A DNA stretch of 64,000 bases. It comes from Lithobates sylvaticus. Its lineage: Eukaryota > Chordata > Amphibia > Anura > Ranidae. The notes beneath the pieces are model-generated. The model saw only the letters and a list, made by a program, of their open reading frames with translations, made no database searches and was not told the origin of the DNA. Numbering within the stretch: the stretch's first letter is position 1; each line of letters begins with the position of its first letter. Positions 23,720-33,004 of the stretch are shown piece after piece. The translations under genes were made by a program, and so were the position numbers. The stretch is taken from the NCBI GenBank assembly GCA_028564925.1, contig CM053029.1, forward strand, positions 30,714,438-30,778,437, written 5' to 3'.

Positions 23720-25122
23720 CTATCAGGTCATCAAGGTCATCACGACGCTCAAGAAGGAGTCGCTCTGGCCACAGACAAAGTCGCTCGGATCGCGGTAGAA
23801 GCCGCTCAAGACGCAGGGATTATGGGTCAAGCCGCAGAAGGAGTCGCTCAAGATCCTACTCCCGCAATGGCCATTCCTACCATAGGAGATCACCTACGCA
23901 CAGGCACCCCTCACACGCACAAAGTCTGCGTCCATCTGGGAACTCCTGCTGGATCTGTGGCGCAATAGCACTTCCAGAAAAACTGGCCTGTCGCACGTGC
24001 TTCAATGAGGCAACCAGGGACAGAGAGTCGGAGCCGAGGGAATTAACTAAGGAATCACCTCTACAAACTGCAGAGCCAGAAACAGGCAGAGCCATACAGG
24101 GCACCTCGTCCTCCGTTTCCTCTCCACCTAAAGCGACAGACCCCCTGTCCGATACCAAGGACGTGGAAATGTTTTCTGGTTTTGATTTTACCTTGGTCGA
24201 GCCCTTTATAAAATCAATAAAGGAGGCTATAGATTGGCCCGAGGAAGAAGAAGAAACCCCTCAGAAAGTGAGGAGATACTTTCCGAATCTCAAAAAAGAC
24301 CCGGAGACCTTCCCGTTTATCGACGAGCTGGAGGACCTGATAAAAGAAGAATGGCAGAAGCCAGAGAAAAAAGCCAACCTCAGCAATAGGCTGACAAAGC
24401 TCTATCCCCTTAAAGAGCCTAATGCTAACCCCCTGACGTCCGCCCCGGTAGTGGACTCCTCGCTGATGCATCTGGCTAGGCATGTGACCCTCCCAATCGA
24501 GGATGCAGTCACGTTTAAGGACGGGCTAGACAGGAAGATAGACCTCGATCTGAAGACCTACCTCTCTGCAGGGGGTGCATGTCGACCCGCAATAGCCCTA
24601 GAGGCCGTCGGAAGAGCCATTTCTAGCTGGTCCTCTAATGCAGAAAAATTGGTGGCTGAGGGAATAGAACAAGAGAAGGTAATCGCCGCCCTCCAGGAGC
24701 TCTCCCTCGCAGGCGACTTTGTAGCGGAGGCCTCAGTGGATGTAATAAGGTCCACCTCTAGAGCTATACTTAGCTCAGTGACGGCCAGAAGGGCACTTTG
24801 GTTAAAGCCATGGTCGGCAGATCCAGCCTCAAAGTCCAATTGGTGCAAGATCCCCTTCGACGGGGCTAACCTTTTTGGGGAAAAATTAGATTCGGCCATT
24901 TCTAAAGTCACCGGCGGGAAATCAGGCTTGATTCCCTCAGACAGAAGGCCAAAACAACAGAGACCACCAGCCTTCAGGCGAAACCTCCCTGACAGGTATA
25001 GGGAGGCTAGATCCTATAGACCCGGGAGAGAGTATAGGAAAAACTGGAAGAACCCCCAGTCATCCTTCCTCAAGCTCCAAAAGCCTAAGACCCCCACCAC
25101 GGGAGATCAGAAGCCTTTTTGA
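23720..25122 (+). CDS. DIRS ORF1 (Gag-like)
   Basis: This is the first open frame of the element. It begins with an arginine/serine-rich stretch (about 23,720-23,880, many RS and SR dipeptides), then a paired CxxC motif (CWICG ... CRTC), then an acidic region and a helical region (SGFDFTLVEPFIKSIKEAI) of the type seen in DIRS Gag-like proteins. The C-terminal part is basic, with arginine-rich RYREARSYRPGR. A short leader intron may lie at about 23,647-23,718, since introns are known in DIRS relatives. The likely role is nucleic-acid binding and particle assembly. Confidence 0.75.
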
Positions 25123-25203
25123 AGGTGTGTCCACCCAACCAGCTTTAGTAGGAGCCAGGCTCACGAAGTTCGAGCAGGTCTGGGCGGAAATGATAAAGGA
25201 TCC

Positions 25204-27015
25204 ATGGGCAGTAGCCACTGTTCAATCGGGCCACAGGTGGAGATTCCAGAGACGGCCAAGGGAACGGTTTTGCATTACAAAAACCCCAGCATCTCGAGAG
25301 AGAAGGGTACTGATGACCGAATACGTCCAAACCCTCGAGCACAAACAGGCCATAATAAGAGTTCCCCTATTACAGAGGGGGAAGGGGGTTTATTCACCCT
25401 ATTCCTGGTGAGAAAGAAGACAGGAGACCTCCGTCCCGTCCTGGACCTAAAGGGTCTAAACCGATCAATCCGAGTCGAGACATTCAGGATGGAGAGTCTA
25501 CAGTCAATCCTACAGGCTATAAATATCGGAGATTGGATGCTCTCCATCGATTTGCAGGATGCCTATCTTCACATCCCAATCCATCCTTCATTCCAAAAGT
25601 TTCTCCGCTTTGCGGTAGACCGGCACCACTTTCAGTTCAAAAGTCTCCCCTTCGGGATCTCCATGGCTCCAAGAACGTTCACGAAGGTTCTACTCCCAAT
25701 AATAACTCTACTAAGGGAACAGGGCCTAAGAGTACACCACTACCTGGACGACATCCTTCTGCTAGCGGACACCCAGGTCGCCCTCCTACAACATCGGGTA
25801 ATCCTTGTCACCACCCTACAAAAGTTTGGATGGTTAATAAACTGGGAGAAAAGCAACTTAGTTCCTACCCAAAGGATGATTTTTCTAGGGGCCGAGTTAG
25901 ATACCCGCCTCAATACAATAGAGCTCCCGGAAGAGAAGATACCCATTCTGACTCAGAGGGTGAAAAGGATATTGCGGGCCTCCGCGGTACCAGCCAGAGA
26001 ATGCCTTGGTGTCCTGGGGACCATGTCAGCAACTATCCCAATGATCCGCTGGGCTCAATGGAACACAAGACCCCTCCAGATGTCCTTTCTGGAACAATGG
26101 AATGGCGTGTCAATGTCACAGCCAATAGTGATCCGGAAGGAGGTAAAGCAATCGCTATGGTGGTGGACCAGGATCCGCAATCTCAAGAGGAGCAGGAGCA
26201 TAGTACTTCTCTCTCAACAGGTGGTTACCTCAGATGCCAGCATGGAAGGCTGGGGAGCACACTACAATCACTATGCAGCCCAGGGGCGCTGGCCATTCAG
26301 GACGCACAACATAGTGTCCAATATTCTGGAAATAAGAGCGGCATTCAAAGCCCTAATAGCCTTCGGCGCCTTCCTGAGGGGGAAAGAGGTCCTACTGAGG
26401 ATGGACAATCTTGTAGCAGTTGCCTACATAAACAAACAGGGGGGCACCAGGAGTCGCTCAATGCTCAGAGAAGTCATCCCAATCTTCGAATGGGCCCAAC
26501 TATCCCTATCCGGGCTGAGAGCAGCATATGTACCAGGACCCCAGAATCAGGTGGCCAACACCTTGAGTCGGGAGTTCACATCCAACCACGAGTGGGCTCT
26601 AAACCAACGGGCCTTCACTCTAATAACCGAGACTTGGGGAGTACCGGACATAGACCTAGCAGCGTCACCAGCCAACACGAAGTGCCGGAGGTACCTGACG
26701 AGAGTTCACTTTCCATCAGCGGAGGGCATGGATTGTCTACAGCACAGCTGGGATTTCCACCTAGGCTACATATTCCCACCAATTCCAATCATACCGAAGT
26801 TTTTACTCAGACTAAAGAAGTCAGGATTCACGGTGATAGCAGTCCTCCCCTTTTGGCCGAGACGCCCATGGTTCACAACCCTTCTCCAGCTGAACACAGC
26901 AGAACCACTGTCGCTCCCGATGTCAGCAGACCTACTCTCTCAGGGACAGCTCCTCCACCCGTGCCCAGAGAGACTACACCTGACGGCATGGAGGCTGAGA
27001 GGGCTAGATTTATAG
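25204..27015 (+). CDS. DIRS reverse transcriptase / RNase H
   Basis: Reverse transcriptase blocks are visible in order: LRPVLDLKGLN, QDAYLHIPIHPSFQ, LPFGISMAPRTFTKVL and the catalytic YLDDILLLA. RNase H follows (TSDASMEGWGAHY, MDNLVAVAYINKQGG, VPGPQNQVANTLSR). A C-terminal region with DIDLAASPAN and LPFWPRRPW corresponds to the methyltransferase-like segment found in DIRS elements. About 600 residues, continuous. The recombinase frame overlaps it in another phase, a known arrangement in this family. Confidence 0.93.
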   Translation: MGSSHCSIGPQVEIPETAKGTVLHYKNPSISREKGTDDRIRPNPRAQTGHNKSSPITEGEGGLFTLFLVRKKTGDLRPVLDLKGLNRSIRVETFRMESLQSILQAINIGDWMLSIDLQDAYLHIPIHPSFQKFLRFAVDRHHFQFKSLPFGISMAPRTFTKVLLPIITLLREQGLRVHHYLDDILLLADTQVALLQHRVILVTTLQKFGWLINWEKSNLVPTQRMIFLGAELDTRLNTIELPEEKIPILTQRVKRILRASAVPARECLGVLGTMSATIPMIRWAQWNTRPLQMSFLEQWNGVSMSQPIVIRKEVKQSLWWWTRIRNLKRSRSIVLLSQQVVTSDASMEGWGAHYNHYAAQGRWPFRTHNIVSNILEIRAAFKALIAFGAFLRGKEVLLRMDNLVAVAYINKQGGTRSRSMLREVIPIFEWAQLSLSGLRAAYVPGPQNQVANTLSREFTSNHEWALNQRAFTLITETWGVPDIDLAASPANTKCRRYLTRVHFPSAEGMDCLQHSWDFHLGYIFPPIPIIPKFLLRLKKSGFTVIAVLPFWPRRPWFTTLLQLNTAEPLSLPMSADLLSQGQLLHPCPERLHLTAWRLRGLDL

Positions 27016-28022
27016 CGCAGGGATGCTCACAGGAGGTGGTAAACACCCTTCTCCAAGCTAGGAAAGTCTCCACCAATAATGTCTACAAGAGAATTTGGGC
27101 CAAATTCCTTACAGTCGCACAACAGCAATCCTGGGATCCATCCTCCCCAACAATCGCACAAGTCCTGGAATTCCTGCAGTTAGGCCTGGACAAGGGCCTT
27201 GGGTCGAATACCCTGAAGGTTCACGTCTCATCCCTTTCGGCCATGACAGGGGTAAGGTGGGCGCAAGAGCCTCTCATCACCCAATTTCAGAGGGCCTGTT
27301 TGAAATTAAGGCCTCCTAGAAAACCGACCTTCCCAACATGGGATCTTTCGGTAATACTGGACTTCCTGGCACACGAACCATTCTTCCCAGTGGAGGATAT
27401 ATCGTTATGGGATCTGACGCTGAAAATCACCTTCCTGATAGCAATCACCTCGGCCAAGAGAGTTTCCGAAATGCACGCTCTATTGGCAAAAGAACCATAC
27501 TTAACGGTCTATCCTGACAAGGTGGTCCTGAGACCTTCAGACCGATTTGTTCCAAAAGTGGCTTCCTCCTTCCACTTTAATCAGGAAATATGTCTTCCCA
27601 CTTTAGCTACAGAGCAGGGCAACCCGCATCCGCTAGACATAAAAACTAACATCCTGGCCTACCTTTCAATGACACGTGACCTAAGGAAGGCAGAAAATCT
27701 CCTGGTAATACCTTATGGTGCCAGAAAAGGACAAGCAGCAACATCTCGTACTATCGCAGCCTGGCTAGTAAAGATCATCAAGAGGGCCTACTCATCTAAC
27801 CAGGCACAAGTACCTGAGGGCTTAAGGGCACATTCCACTAGGGCAGTGGCGACCTCCTGGGCAGCTTTCTGCAAAGTCTCAGCGGAAACAATCTGTAAGG
27901 CAGCTACTTGGTCCTCAAGAAGCACGTTTATGTCTCACTACAAAGTGGACGCCGCTAGGCTGTCCACGGCAGAATTTGGAAGGGCTATCATACAGTCCAA
28001 CTCCTCGATTCCTTGTAAATAA
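25533..28022 (+). CDS. DIRS tyrosine recombinase (overlapping frame)
   Basis: The functional part is the C-terminal third (about 26,990-28,022). It has an N-terminal SAM-like helix region (VSTNNVYKRIWAKFLTVAQQ), then the R-H-R-Y set of the tyrosine recombinases: Arg in ITSAKRVSEMHALL, the HxxR pair in HSTRAVATSW and a Tyr in FMSHYKVD. The upstream part of this frame runs through the reverse transcriptase gene and has no recognised domain; the true start is probably near 26,950. The enzyme is expected to integrate a circular DNA copy without target duplication. Confidence 0.88.
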   Translation: MDALHRFAGCLSSHPNPSFIPKVSPLCGRPAPLSVQKSPLRDLHGSKNVHEGSTPNNNSTKGTGPKSTPLPGRHPSASGHPGRPPTTSGNPCHHPTKVWMVNKLGEKQLSSYPKDDFSRGRVRYPPQYNRAPGREDTHSDSEGEKDIAGLRGTSQRMPWCPGDHVSNYPNDPLGSMEHKTPPDVLSGTMEWRVNVTANSDPEGGKAIAMVVDQDPQSQEEQEHSTSLSTGGYLRCQHGRLGSTLQSLCSPGALAIQDAQHSVQYSGNKSGIQSPNSLRRLPEGERGPTEDGQSCSSCLHKQTGGHQESLNAQRSHPNLRMGPTIPIRAESSICTRTPESGGQHLESGVHIQPRVGSKPTGLHSNNRDLGSTGHRPSSVTSQHEVPEVPDESSLSISGGHGLSTAQLGFPPRLHIPTNSNHTEVFTQTKEVRIHGDSSPPLLAETPMVHNPSPAEHSRTTVAPDVSRPTLSGTAPPPVPRETTPDGMEAERARFIAQGCSQEVVNTLLQARKVSTNNVYKRIWAKFLTVAQQQSWDPSSPTIAQVLEFLQLGLDKGLGSNTLKVHVSSLSAMTGVRWAQEPLITQFQRACLKLRPPRKPTFPTWDLSVILDFLAHEPFFPVEDISLWDLTLKITFLIAITSAKRVSEMHALLAKEPYLTVYPDKVVLRPSDRFVPKVASSFHFNQEICLPTLATEQGNPHPLDIKTNILAYLSMTRDLRKAENLLVIPYGARKGQAATSRTIAAWLVKIIKRAYSSNQAQVPEGLRAHSTRAVATSWAAFCKVSAETICKAATWSSRSTFMSHYKVDAARLSTAEFGRAIIQSNSSIPCK

Positions 28023-28071
28023 ACCTTGTTTTTCTCAGCCCCACCCAGTTTGCGACTTATTCCCCATGTGT

Positions 28072-28160
28072 GTATGCTGCCATGATGCGACAGGAAAACG
28101 GAAAATTGTATACTTACCTTCCGTAATTTTCCTTTCCTGTTGCATCACATGGCAGCATAC
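28072..28160 (+). repeat. DIRS internal complementary region
   Basis: TGTATGCTGCCATGATGCGAC is the inverse of the left terminus, and TTGTATACTTACCTTCCG onward is the inverse of the right-end extension. Joined here head to head, they are the template proposed for completing the ends and circularising DIRS elements. Confidence 0.9.
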
Positions 28161-28173
28161 AAATCTGGTTACT

Positions 28174-28322
28174 GAGAATGTAGGGGCGGGGGTCCTCTCA
28201 AGGTTTAATAGCTACGCGGTCCTATCAGGTTGTGGGGGGCGGAGCCACAACCCATGTGTGTATGCTGCCATGTGATGCAACAGGAAAGGAAAATTACGGA
28301 AGGTAAGTATACAATTTTCCGT
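28174..28322 (-). repeat. DIRS right inverted terminal repeat with extension
   Basis: It is the inverse of 22,794-22,903, followed by an extra segment of about 40 bp (GGAAAATTACGGAAGGTAAG and beyond) that has its complement in the internal complementary region. Confidence 0.92.
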
Positions 28323-28340
28323 TATCTAATCTATCTTCGA

Positions 28341-29365
28341 TGGGGCGGCCTTGACTTTTGGGCTTACCGGTTACCTCTGCTTGGCTTGTCCTCCAGGTCT
28401 AGGGGTTCCCAGAGTTAGTACCCGACTTTGCACACTGACACCATAAAAGTCCTTTAAAAAGGTTTTTATTTGCAGGGGGTAACATCCAACAGACAAATTC
28501 TCATGAGGGTAAGGGTGAAGAAACCTTGGCACCTCAGGCACCTTGAACTGCTAGGTATATCAAAGTCTCTATTTGCCAACCCAGAGAGTAGCCACTCGCA
28601 GCTGGGTGCCTCAAAGTTGAACAAATCTCTAGCCAGAGATTATGGCAGTCAGCACTTGAATTCGGAACTTGCAAAGTCTCTGACCTTGAATTAAAGTAGT
28701 ACTCAGAAGCAAACAGGAACCTTTCCTTAGTACCTGGAACGTTATCCATCTCCTTGGCAGTATTGGGGAAGCTTGGATTCTCTAGTGTCCTTGACAACCC
28801 AGCAACCAGGCACTTCTTGGGATGCCAGCTTGTTGGCCCTCCTCTGAAGAGTCCTCCCCCGGTCGCTTACACAATTTGAGAGCGCACCCGGATGCCTTGA
28901 ACCCTCCCTCAGTCACTGCGCCTCGGACCAGCCGGTTCTGAGACTCGGGAACAGATGGATCCTTGCCCCAGACCAAGCGGGTCTGTGGGGCTTGTCAAAC
29001 CAACCATGTTACGGGGCGGCACGCGCTACCCCGGTCCAGATCCAGGAACAGGCCACTATGGCTGAACGAGCCCCGAACACGTGACTCCAGCATCTTAAGT
29101 ACCCCTCCCCAGACTCCTCAGCGGGCCAAATGCACCCACTGATTGGCTCTGAGGAATGCCGGTACCCAAACATCCAACCAGGCCTGGTTCTAAACCTGTC
29201 ATGTGTGCCGTACTGCACACATGACCAGGCAGAACCCCAATACAGCCCCGCCAAACTGATGCCAAAGTTAACCTACCCAATTAGCTCTCAGAACCCCTTT
29301 ACTGTCCTCAGAGAAACAACTAAATTTACACATAGCGGACACCTTGCAAAGGTGTAACTGCTACA
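28341..29365 (-). mobile_element. LTR-like segment, minus orientation (fossil)
   Basis: On the minus strand the segment begins TGTAGCAGTTACACC and has a polyadenylation-like AATAAAAACC (about 28,466) near a TTTTATGG motif. The plus-strand left border is TGGGGCGG, that is, CCA at the minus-strand end. No coding region is seen. No target duplication was found, so the boundaries and the LTR interpretation are tentative. Confidence 0.3.
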
Positions 29366-29423
29366 TATACATACGTATGTATGTATTTGGTATCCATTCC
29401 ATCTAGAACGTTTGGGTTATGGA
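29366..29423 (-). mobile_element. Right copy of the inverted repeat (inner part)
   Basis: TATTTGGTATCCATTCCATC through GGGTTATGGA is the inverse of 21,291-21,336. It is cut by the start of hAT element B at 29,424. The left side is a TATG/TACA-type simple repeat, comparable to the TA tail of the left copy. Confidence 0.75.
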
Positions 29424-29604
29424 TAGGGTTGAGCGAACCCGAACTGTAAAGTTTGGATCCGTACCGGACTTTTGGGTGTTCGGGACCCGAACTATTTGCT
29501 GTAAGTTCGGGTTCGGGTCCGGTGTTCGGCGCTGTATTGGCACCTTTTTAACAGCTGCAGGGCAGCCAATCGACGATCGTTTCACTAGTGTGCCCTTAGA
29601 AGCC

Positions 29605-29639
29605 ATCACAGCCATGCCTACTAATGGCATGGCTGTGAT
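29605..29639. promoter_or_regulatory. Subterminal hairpin of hAT B
   Basis: ATCACAGCCATGCC pairs perfectly with GGCATGGCTGTGAT across TACTAAT. The same hairpin is retained in the deleted derivative C (about 36,007-36,041). It lies just upstream of the TATATATA promoter-like sequence. Confidence 0.92.
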
Positions 29640-29769
29640 TGGGCAGTGCAGCATGTGACCCAGCCTCTATATATAGTACACACACACACACACACACACA
29701 CAGCACACAGCGTCATTCTGCTATAGACAGGTTCCTGTGCTGCAGAGAGAGGACACGCTGTAGACATGT

Positions 29770-30230
29770 ATCCGTGTATTCTGATATTGCAAAAAAATTA
29801 AATTTTGCTGTGTTTTTTTTTTTCTTCCCAATAGCATTTTCTGCGTTTTTATAAAAGCAGAAAGACACTATCCGTTTATTCTGATATTGGAAAAACATTG
29901 CAAAAAAATTTAATTTTGCGGTTTTTTTTTTGCCCAATAGCATTTTCTGCGTTTTCATAAACGCTTTACATACTGTCCGTGTATTCTGATATTGGAAAAA
30001 CATTGCAAAAAAATGTAATTTTGCAGGTTTTTTTTTTCTTCCCAATAGCATTTTCTGCGTTTTCATAAACGCTTTAGACACTATCCGTGTATTCTGATAT
30101 TGGAAAAACATTGCAAAAAAAATTAATTTTGCAGTGTTTTTTTTTTTTTTCCCAATAGCATTTTCTGCGTGTTCATAAACGCTTTAGACACTGTACGTGT
30201 ATTCTGCTATATACAAAAACACCCATTTAG
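29770..30230 (+). repeat. Tandem array of hAT B, unit 106-110 bp, four copies
   Basis: The landmark GCATTTTCTGCGTTTTCATA recurs at about 29,834, 29,940, 30,048 and 30,158. Between landmarks are CTATCCGTGTATTCTGATAT and A/T-runs. The array stands directly before the transposase ATG at 30,255. Element C keeps only one unit. Confidence 0.9.
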
Positions 30231-30254
30231 GGCGAGATCATACATTTTGAAAAT

Positions 30255-32033
30255 ATGAGGAGATCATCAAAAAGGGGACGTGGCCCGGGTCGTGGTGCTG
30301 CTGGTGACGCTCCTGTTGCAGGGAGAGGACGTGGTCGATCTGTGCCAGCTACACGCACTAGTGAAACACCTTCCTCAGGTGCGAGTAGGCGACAGAGCCT
30401 GCAGCAGTATTTTGGCGCGACTAATGAGGCTGTACGAATGTTGAGGCCAGGACAAGTACAGGCGATAGTAGATTGGGTTGCTGCTGACAGTGCCTCCGGT
30501 TCCTTCACATTGTCTCCCACCCAGTCTCCTGATGAAAGTTCAGAGTTGGCACCTGCAGCCGATGTCCATCAGTCTTTCACCTCACCCCCTTGCAAATCAG
30601 CCAAGCAGTCTGAGCCCCAAATCATGCAGCAGTTTCTTCTGCTTTTTGATGACTCTGTTAGCAGGGTTTCCCAGGGCCATCCACCTAGCCCTGCCCCAGA
30701 AGTGGAAGAGATTGTGTGCACCGATGCCCAACCACTTATGTTTCATGATGAGTACATGGGAGGACCATCGCAGCATGTCTCGGATGATGACGAAACACAG
30801 GTGCCAACTGCTGCTGCTTTCGCCATTGTGCTGACCGACAAGGAGGGCAGGGGTGAATTTTGGGTGGAAGATGATGTGGAGGACGATGAGGTCCTTGACC
30901 CCACATGGAATCAACATCATGCAGGTGACCAGTGTAGTTCAGAGGAAGAGGTGGTGGTCGCACAGAGCCACCAGCACAGCAGAAGAGGGAGCAGGGTGCA
31001 AAAGCGGAGCGTCCGTCCCCTAGACAGTATGTCTGCTACTGCCCAATGCAGCAAGGGACCGAGCACACCAAAGCCAGGTGCAAGGAGTTCCCTAGCGTGG
31101 CAGTTCTTCAGACAATGTCCTGAAGACAAGACACGAGTGGTTTGCACGCTGTGCAATCAGAGCTTGAAGCGAGGCATAAACTTTCTCAACCTGAGCACAA
31201 ACTGCATGACCAGGCATCTAAGTGCAAAGCACGAGATGCAGTGGAGTAGACACCTCAAAAACCAAGAAAGGTCTCTGGCTCCTCCTGCTTCCTCTTCTGC
31301 TGCAGTCTCGGCCTCTTCATCCACCTCTGTAGTGACAGTGACACCTGCCAACCCGCAAACAGAGGATCTGCCAGCAACACTACCACCTGGGTCACCAACC
31401 ATCTCCATAATGTCCCATGGAAGCGTTCAGCTCTCTATTTCCCAAACACTGGAGCGGAAGAGGAAGTACCCCCCTAGCCACCCGCGATCCCTGGCCCTGA
31501 ATGCCAGCATTTCAAAATTCCTCGCCTTTGAAATGCTGTCATTCCGTCTGGTGGAGACGCAGAGTTTTTAAAGGCTGATGTCATTGGCTGTCCCACAGTA
31601 CGTCGTGCCCAGCCGCCACTACTTTTCCAGACGAGCTATCCCTTCCCTGCACAACTAAGTGGGGGACAAAATCAGGTGTGCACTGCACAACGCCATCTGT
31701 GGCAAGGTCCACCTAACTAGCAGGAGGCAGCATTTCACCAACATGGTGGAGCAGTATGTGTGCACACGCCTACACGTACTGCATGACGGGTCTGCCCCCT
31801 TCAACTTCTGGGTCTCCAAATTGGTCACATGGCCTGAGCTTGCCCTTTACGCCTTGGAGGTGCTGGCCTGCCCTGCCGCCAGTGTATTATCTGAACGTGT
31901 ATTTAGCACGGCAGGGGGCGTTATCACAGACAAGCGCAGCCGCCTGTCCACAGCCAATGTGGACAAGCTCACGTTCATTAAAATGAACCAGGCATGGATC
32001 CCACAGGACTTGGCCGTACCTTGTGCAGAATAG
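30255..32033 (+). pseudogene. hAT transposase of element B, catalytic core deleted
   Basis: The frame from 30,255 runs to a TAA near 31,569. It has a basic N-terminus (MRRSSKRGRGPGRG), an acidic serine-rich region and a zf-BED finger (SLAWQFFRQC, VVCTLCNQSLKRG, MTRHLSAKHEMQW). Downstream, in another phase, YVVPSRHYFSRRAIPSLHN and GKVHLT match the start of the catalytic region of E. The sequence then jumps to the C-terminal dimerisation region (31,659-32,033: WPELALYALEVLACPAASV, RVFSTAGGVITDKR, LTFIKMNQAWI). Roughly 400 residues of RNase H-like core are missing. The remnant keeps only DNA-binding and dimerisation parts. Confidence 0.85.
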
Positions 32034-32660
32034 ACACATATACCGGTGTTCTGACGAAAACTGTCTTGCTATCCGATAGTGTCCGGCCACTTACTGCGCA
32101 GGTGCAGTGCTTGCGCAGTACGGAGGATAAGGAGATTCACAAAGTCTCCAAAGATGAACGTCGCCTGCGCAGTGAGTGCAGGTTCAAGCCCGACCATCCA
32201 AGTGGACATACGGTAGCACATAGTAACAGGGCCCCTCATGGGCTCGCTTGGCTAGGCTTCAACCTCGGATGATGTGGCTTGAACCTGGAGTCACTGCGCA
32301 TCGTCTTCGAAGAGTTTCAAAATCCCCTTGTCCTACGTACTGAGCAAGCGCAGTACAGGGCGGACACTATGCGATGGGGGACATAATTCACCACTAGCCT
32401 TACCCAGCCATTGTTGTATTTTTGAACCAGTGTTGGCTACCTCGTCCTCCTCCACCGCCGCTTCCACCTACACCGCCACATCCACCGCCACCTCAACCTC
32501 CTACTCCATTTGAATTTCGTCCTCCTAGGTCAAGATTATAATTTTTTCATTTTTTTTCATTTCCAAGTATTTTATTTTCCCACTATCTTATCCATTAAAT
32601 TTAATAATTTTTTCCAGAAAGTGCGTATTCTGGGGTATTCCCACCATATGTGCGGCATCG
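32034..32660 (+). other. 3' non-coding region of hAT B
   Basis: No gene is seen. It is collinear with 36,733-37,370 of element C. It contains a run of CCACCGCC-type triplets (about 32,450-32,500) and several TGCGCAG words. Confidence 0.8.
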
Positions 32661-32868
32661 TGCTGTTGATCCAAGCGTCAGATCACGCGCCTTCCATTTC
32701 TCCTTTCTTTCCACTTGGCTTTCTTCGGACCACCCTGGTCAGTCTAGGCAGCAGGACACGCACGATCTTTTTTTCAATCAATTTTTTCCATTTGAAAGTA
32801 CTACCACCCCTCACTTATAACACCTTCACGAGCGCAGGAGATATTCTTTCTTTTTATTAATTTTTCAC
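32661..32868 (-). mobile_element. Right copy of the inverted repeat (outer part)
   Basis: ATCCAAGCGTCAGATCACGC through TTTCCACTTG is the inverse of 20,935-20,983. About 150 bp beyond it has no counterpart on the left, so the left copy is truncated. The hAT A array resumes directly at 32,869. Confidence 0.8.
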
Positions 32869-33004
32869 TAGTGCAGTCGTAGTGCAGTTGCTACTACTTT
32901 TCTGGTGGTGTACACAACACAGTGCAGCCGTAGTGCAGTTGCTACTACTTTTCTGGTGGTGTACACAGTATACAATACAGTGCAGTGTGGTGTTGCAAAA
33001 CAAA

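Larger units (their letters stand above)
22794..28322 (+). mobile_element. DIRS-type tyrosine-recombinase retroelement, looks whole
   Basis: About 5.5 kb. The inverted terminal repeats are 22,794-22,903 and 28,174-28,322 (CTATTAAACCTTGAGAGGAC and its inverse). An internal complementary region (28,072-28,160) matches the inverse of the outermost left end and of the right-end extension, the arrangement specific to DIRS-1. Gag-like, reverse transcriptase/RNase H and tyrosine recombinase frames are all long and open; I see no obvious break. It lies in TATC-rich simple repeat with no clear target duplication, as expected for the family. It appears young relative to its surroundings. Confidence 0.93.
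29424..32660 (+). mobile_element. hAT element B, BED-finger type, right end lost
   Basis: The left terminus TAGGGTTGAGCGAACC is identical in kind to that of element C. In order come GTTCGGGT/ACCCGAAC palindromic sequence, a hairpin (29,605-29,639), TATATATA (29,668-29,675), four tandem units of 106-110 bp, and a degenerate transposase gene (30,255-32,033). The 3' non-coding part matches C up to CATATGTGCGGCATCGTGC (about 32,660) and then stops abruptly, where sequence from the outer inverted repeat begins. A deletion has removed B's right end, so no target duplication is available; GTTATGGA precedes the left end. Confidence 0.85.

Noticed and set aside
28341-29365. Several 60-90 codon frames on both strands
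   Set aside because: No conserved motif; the segment is better explained as LTR-like non-coding sequence.
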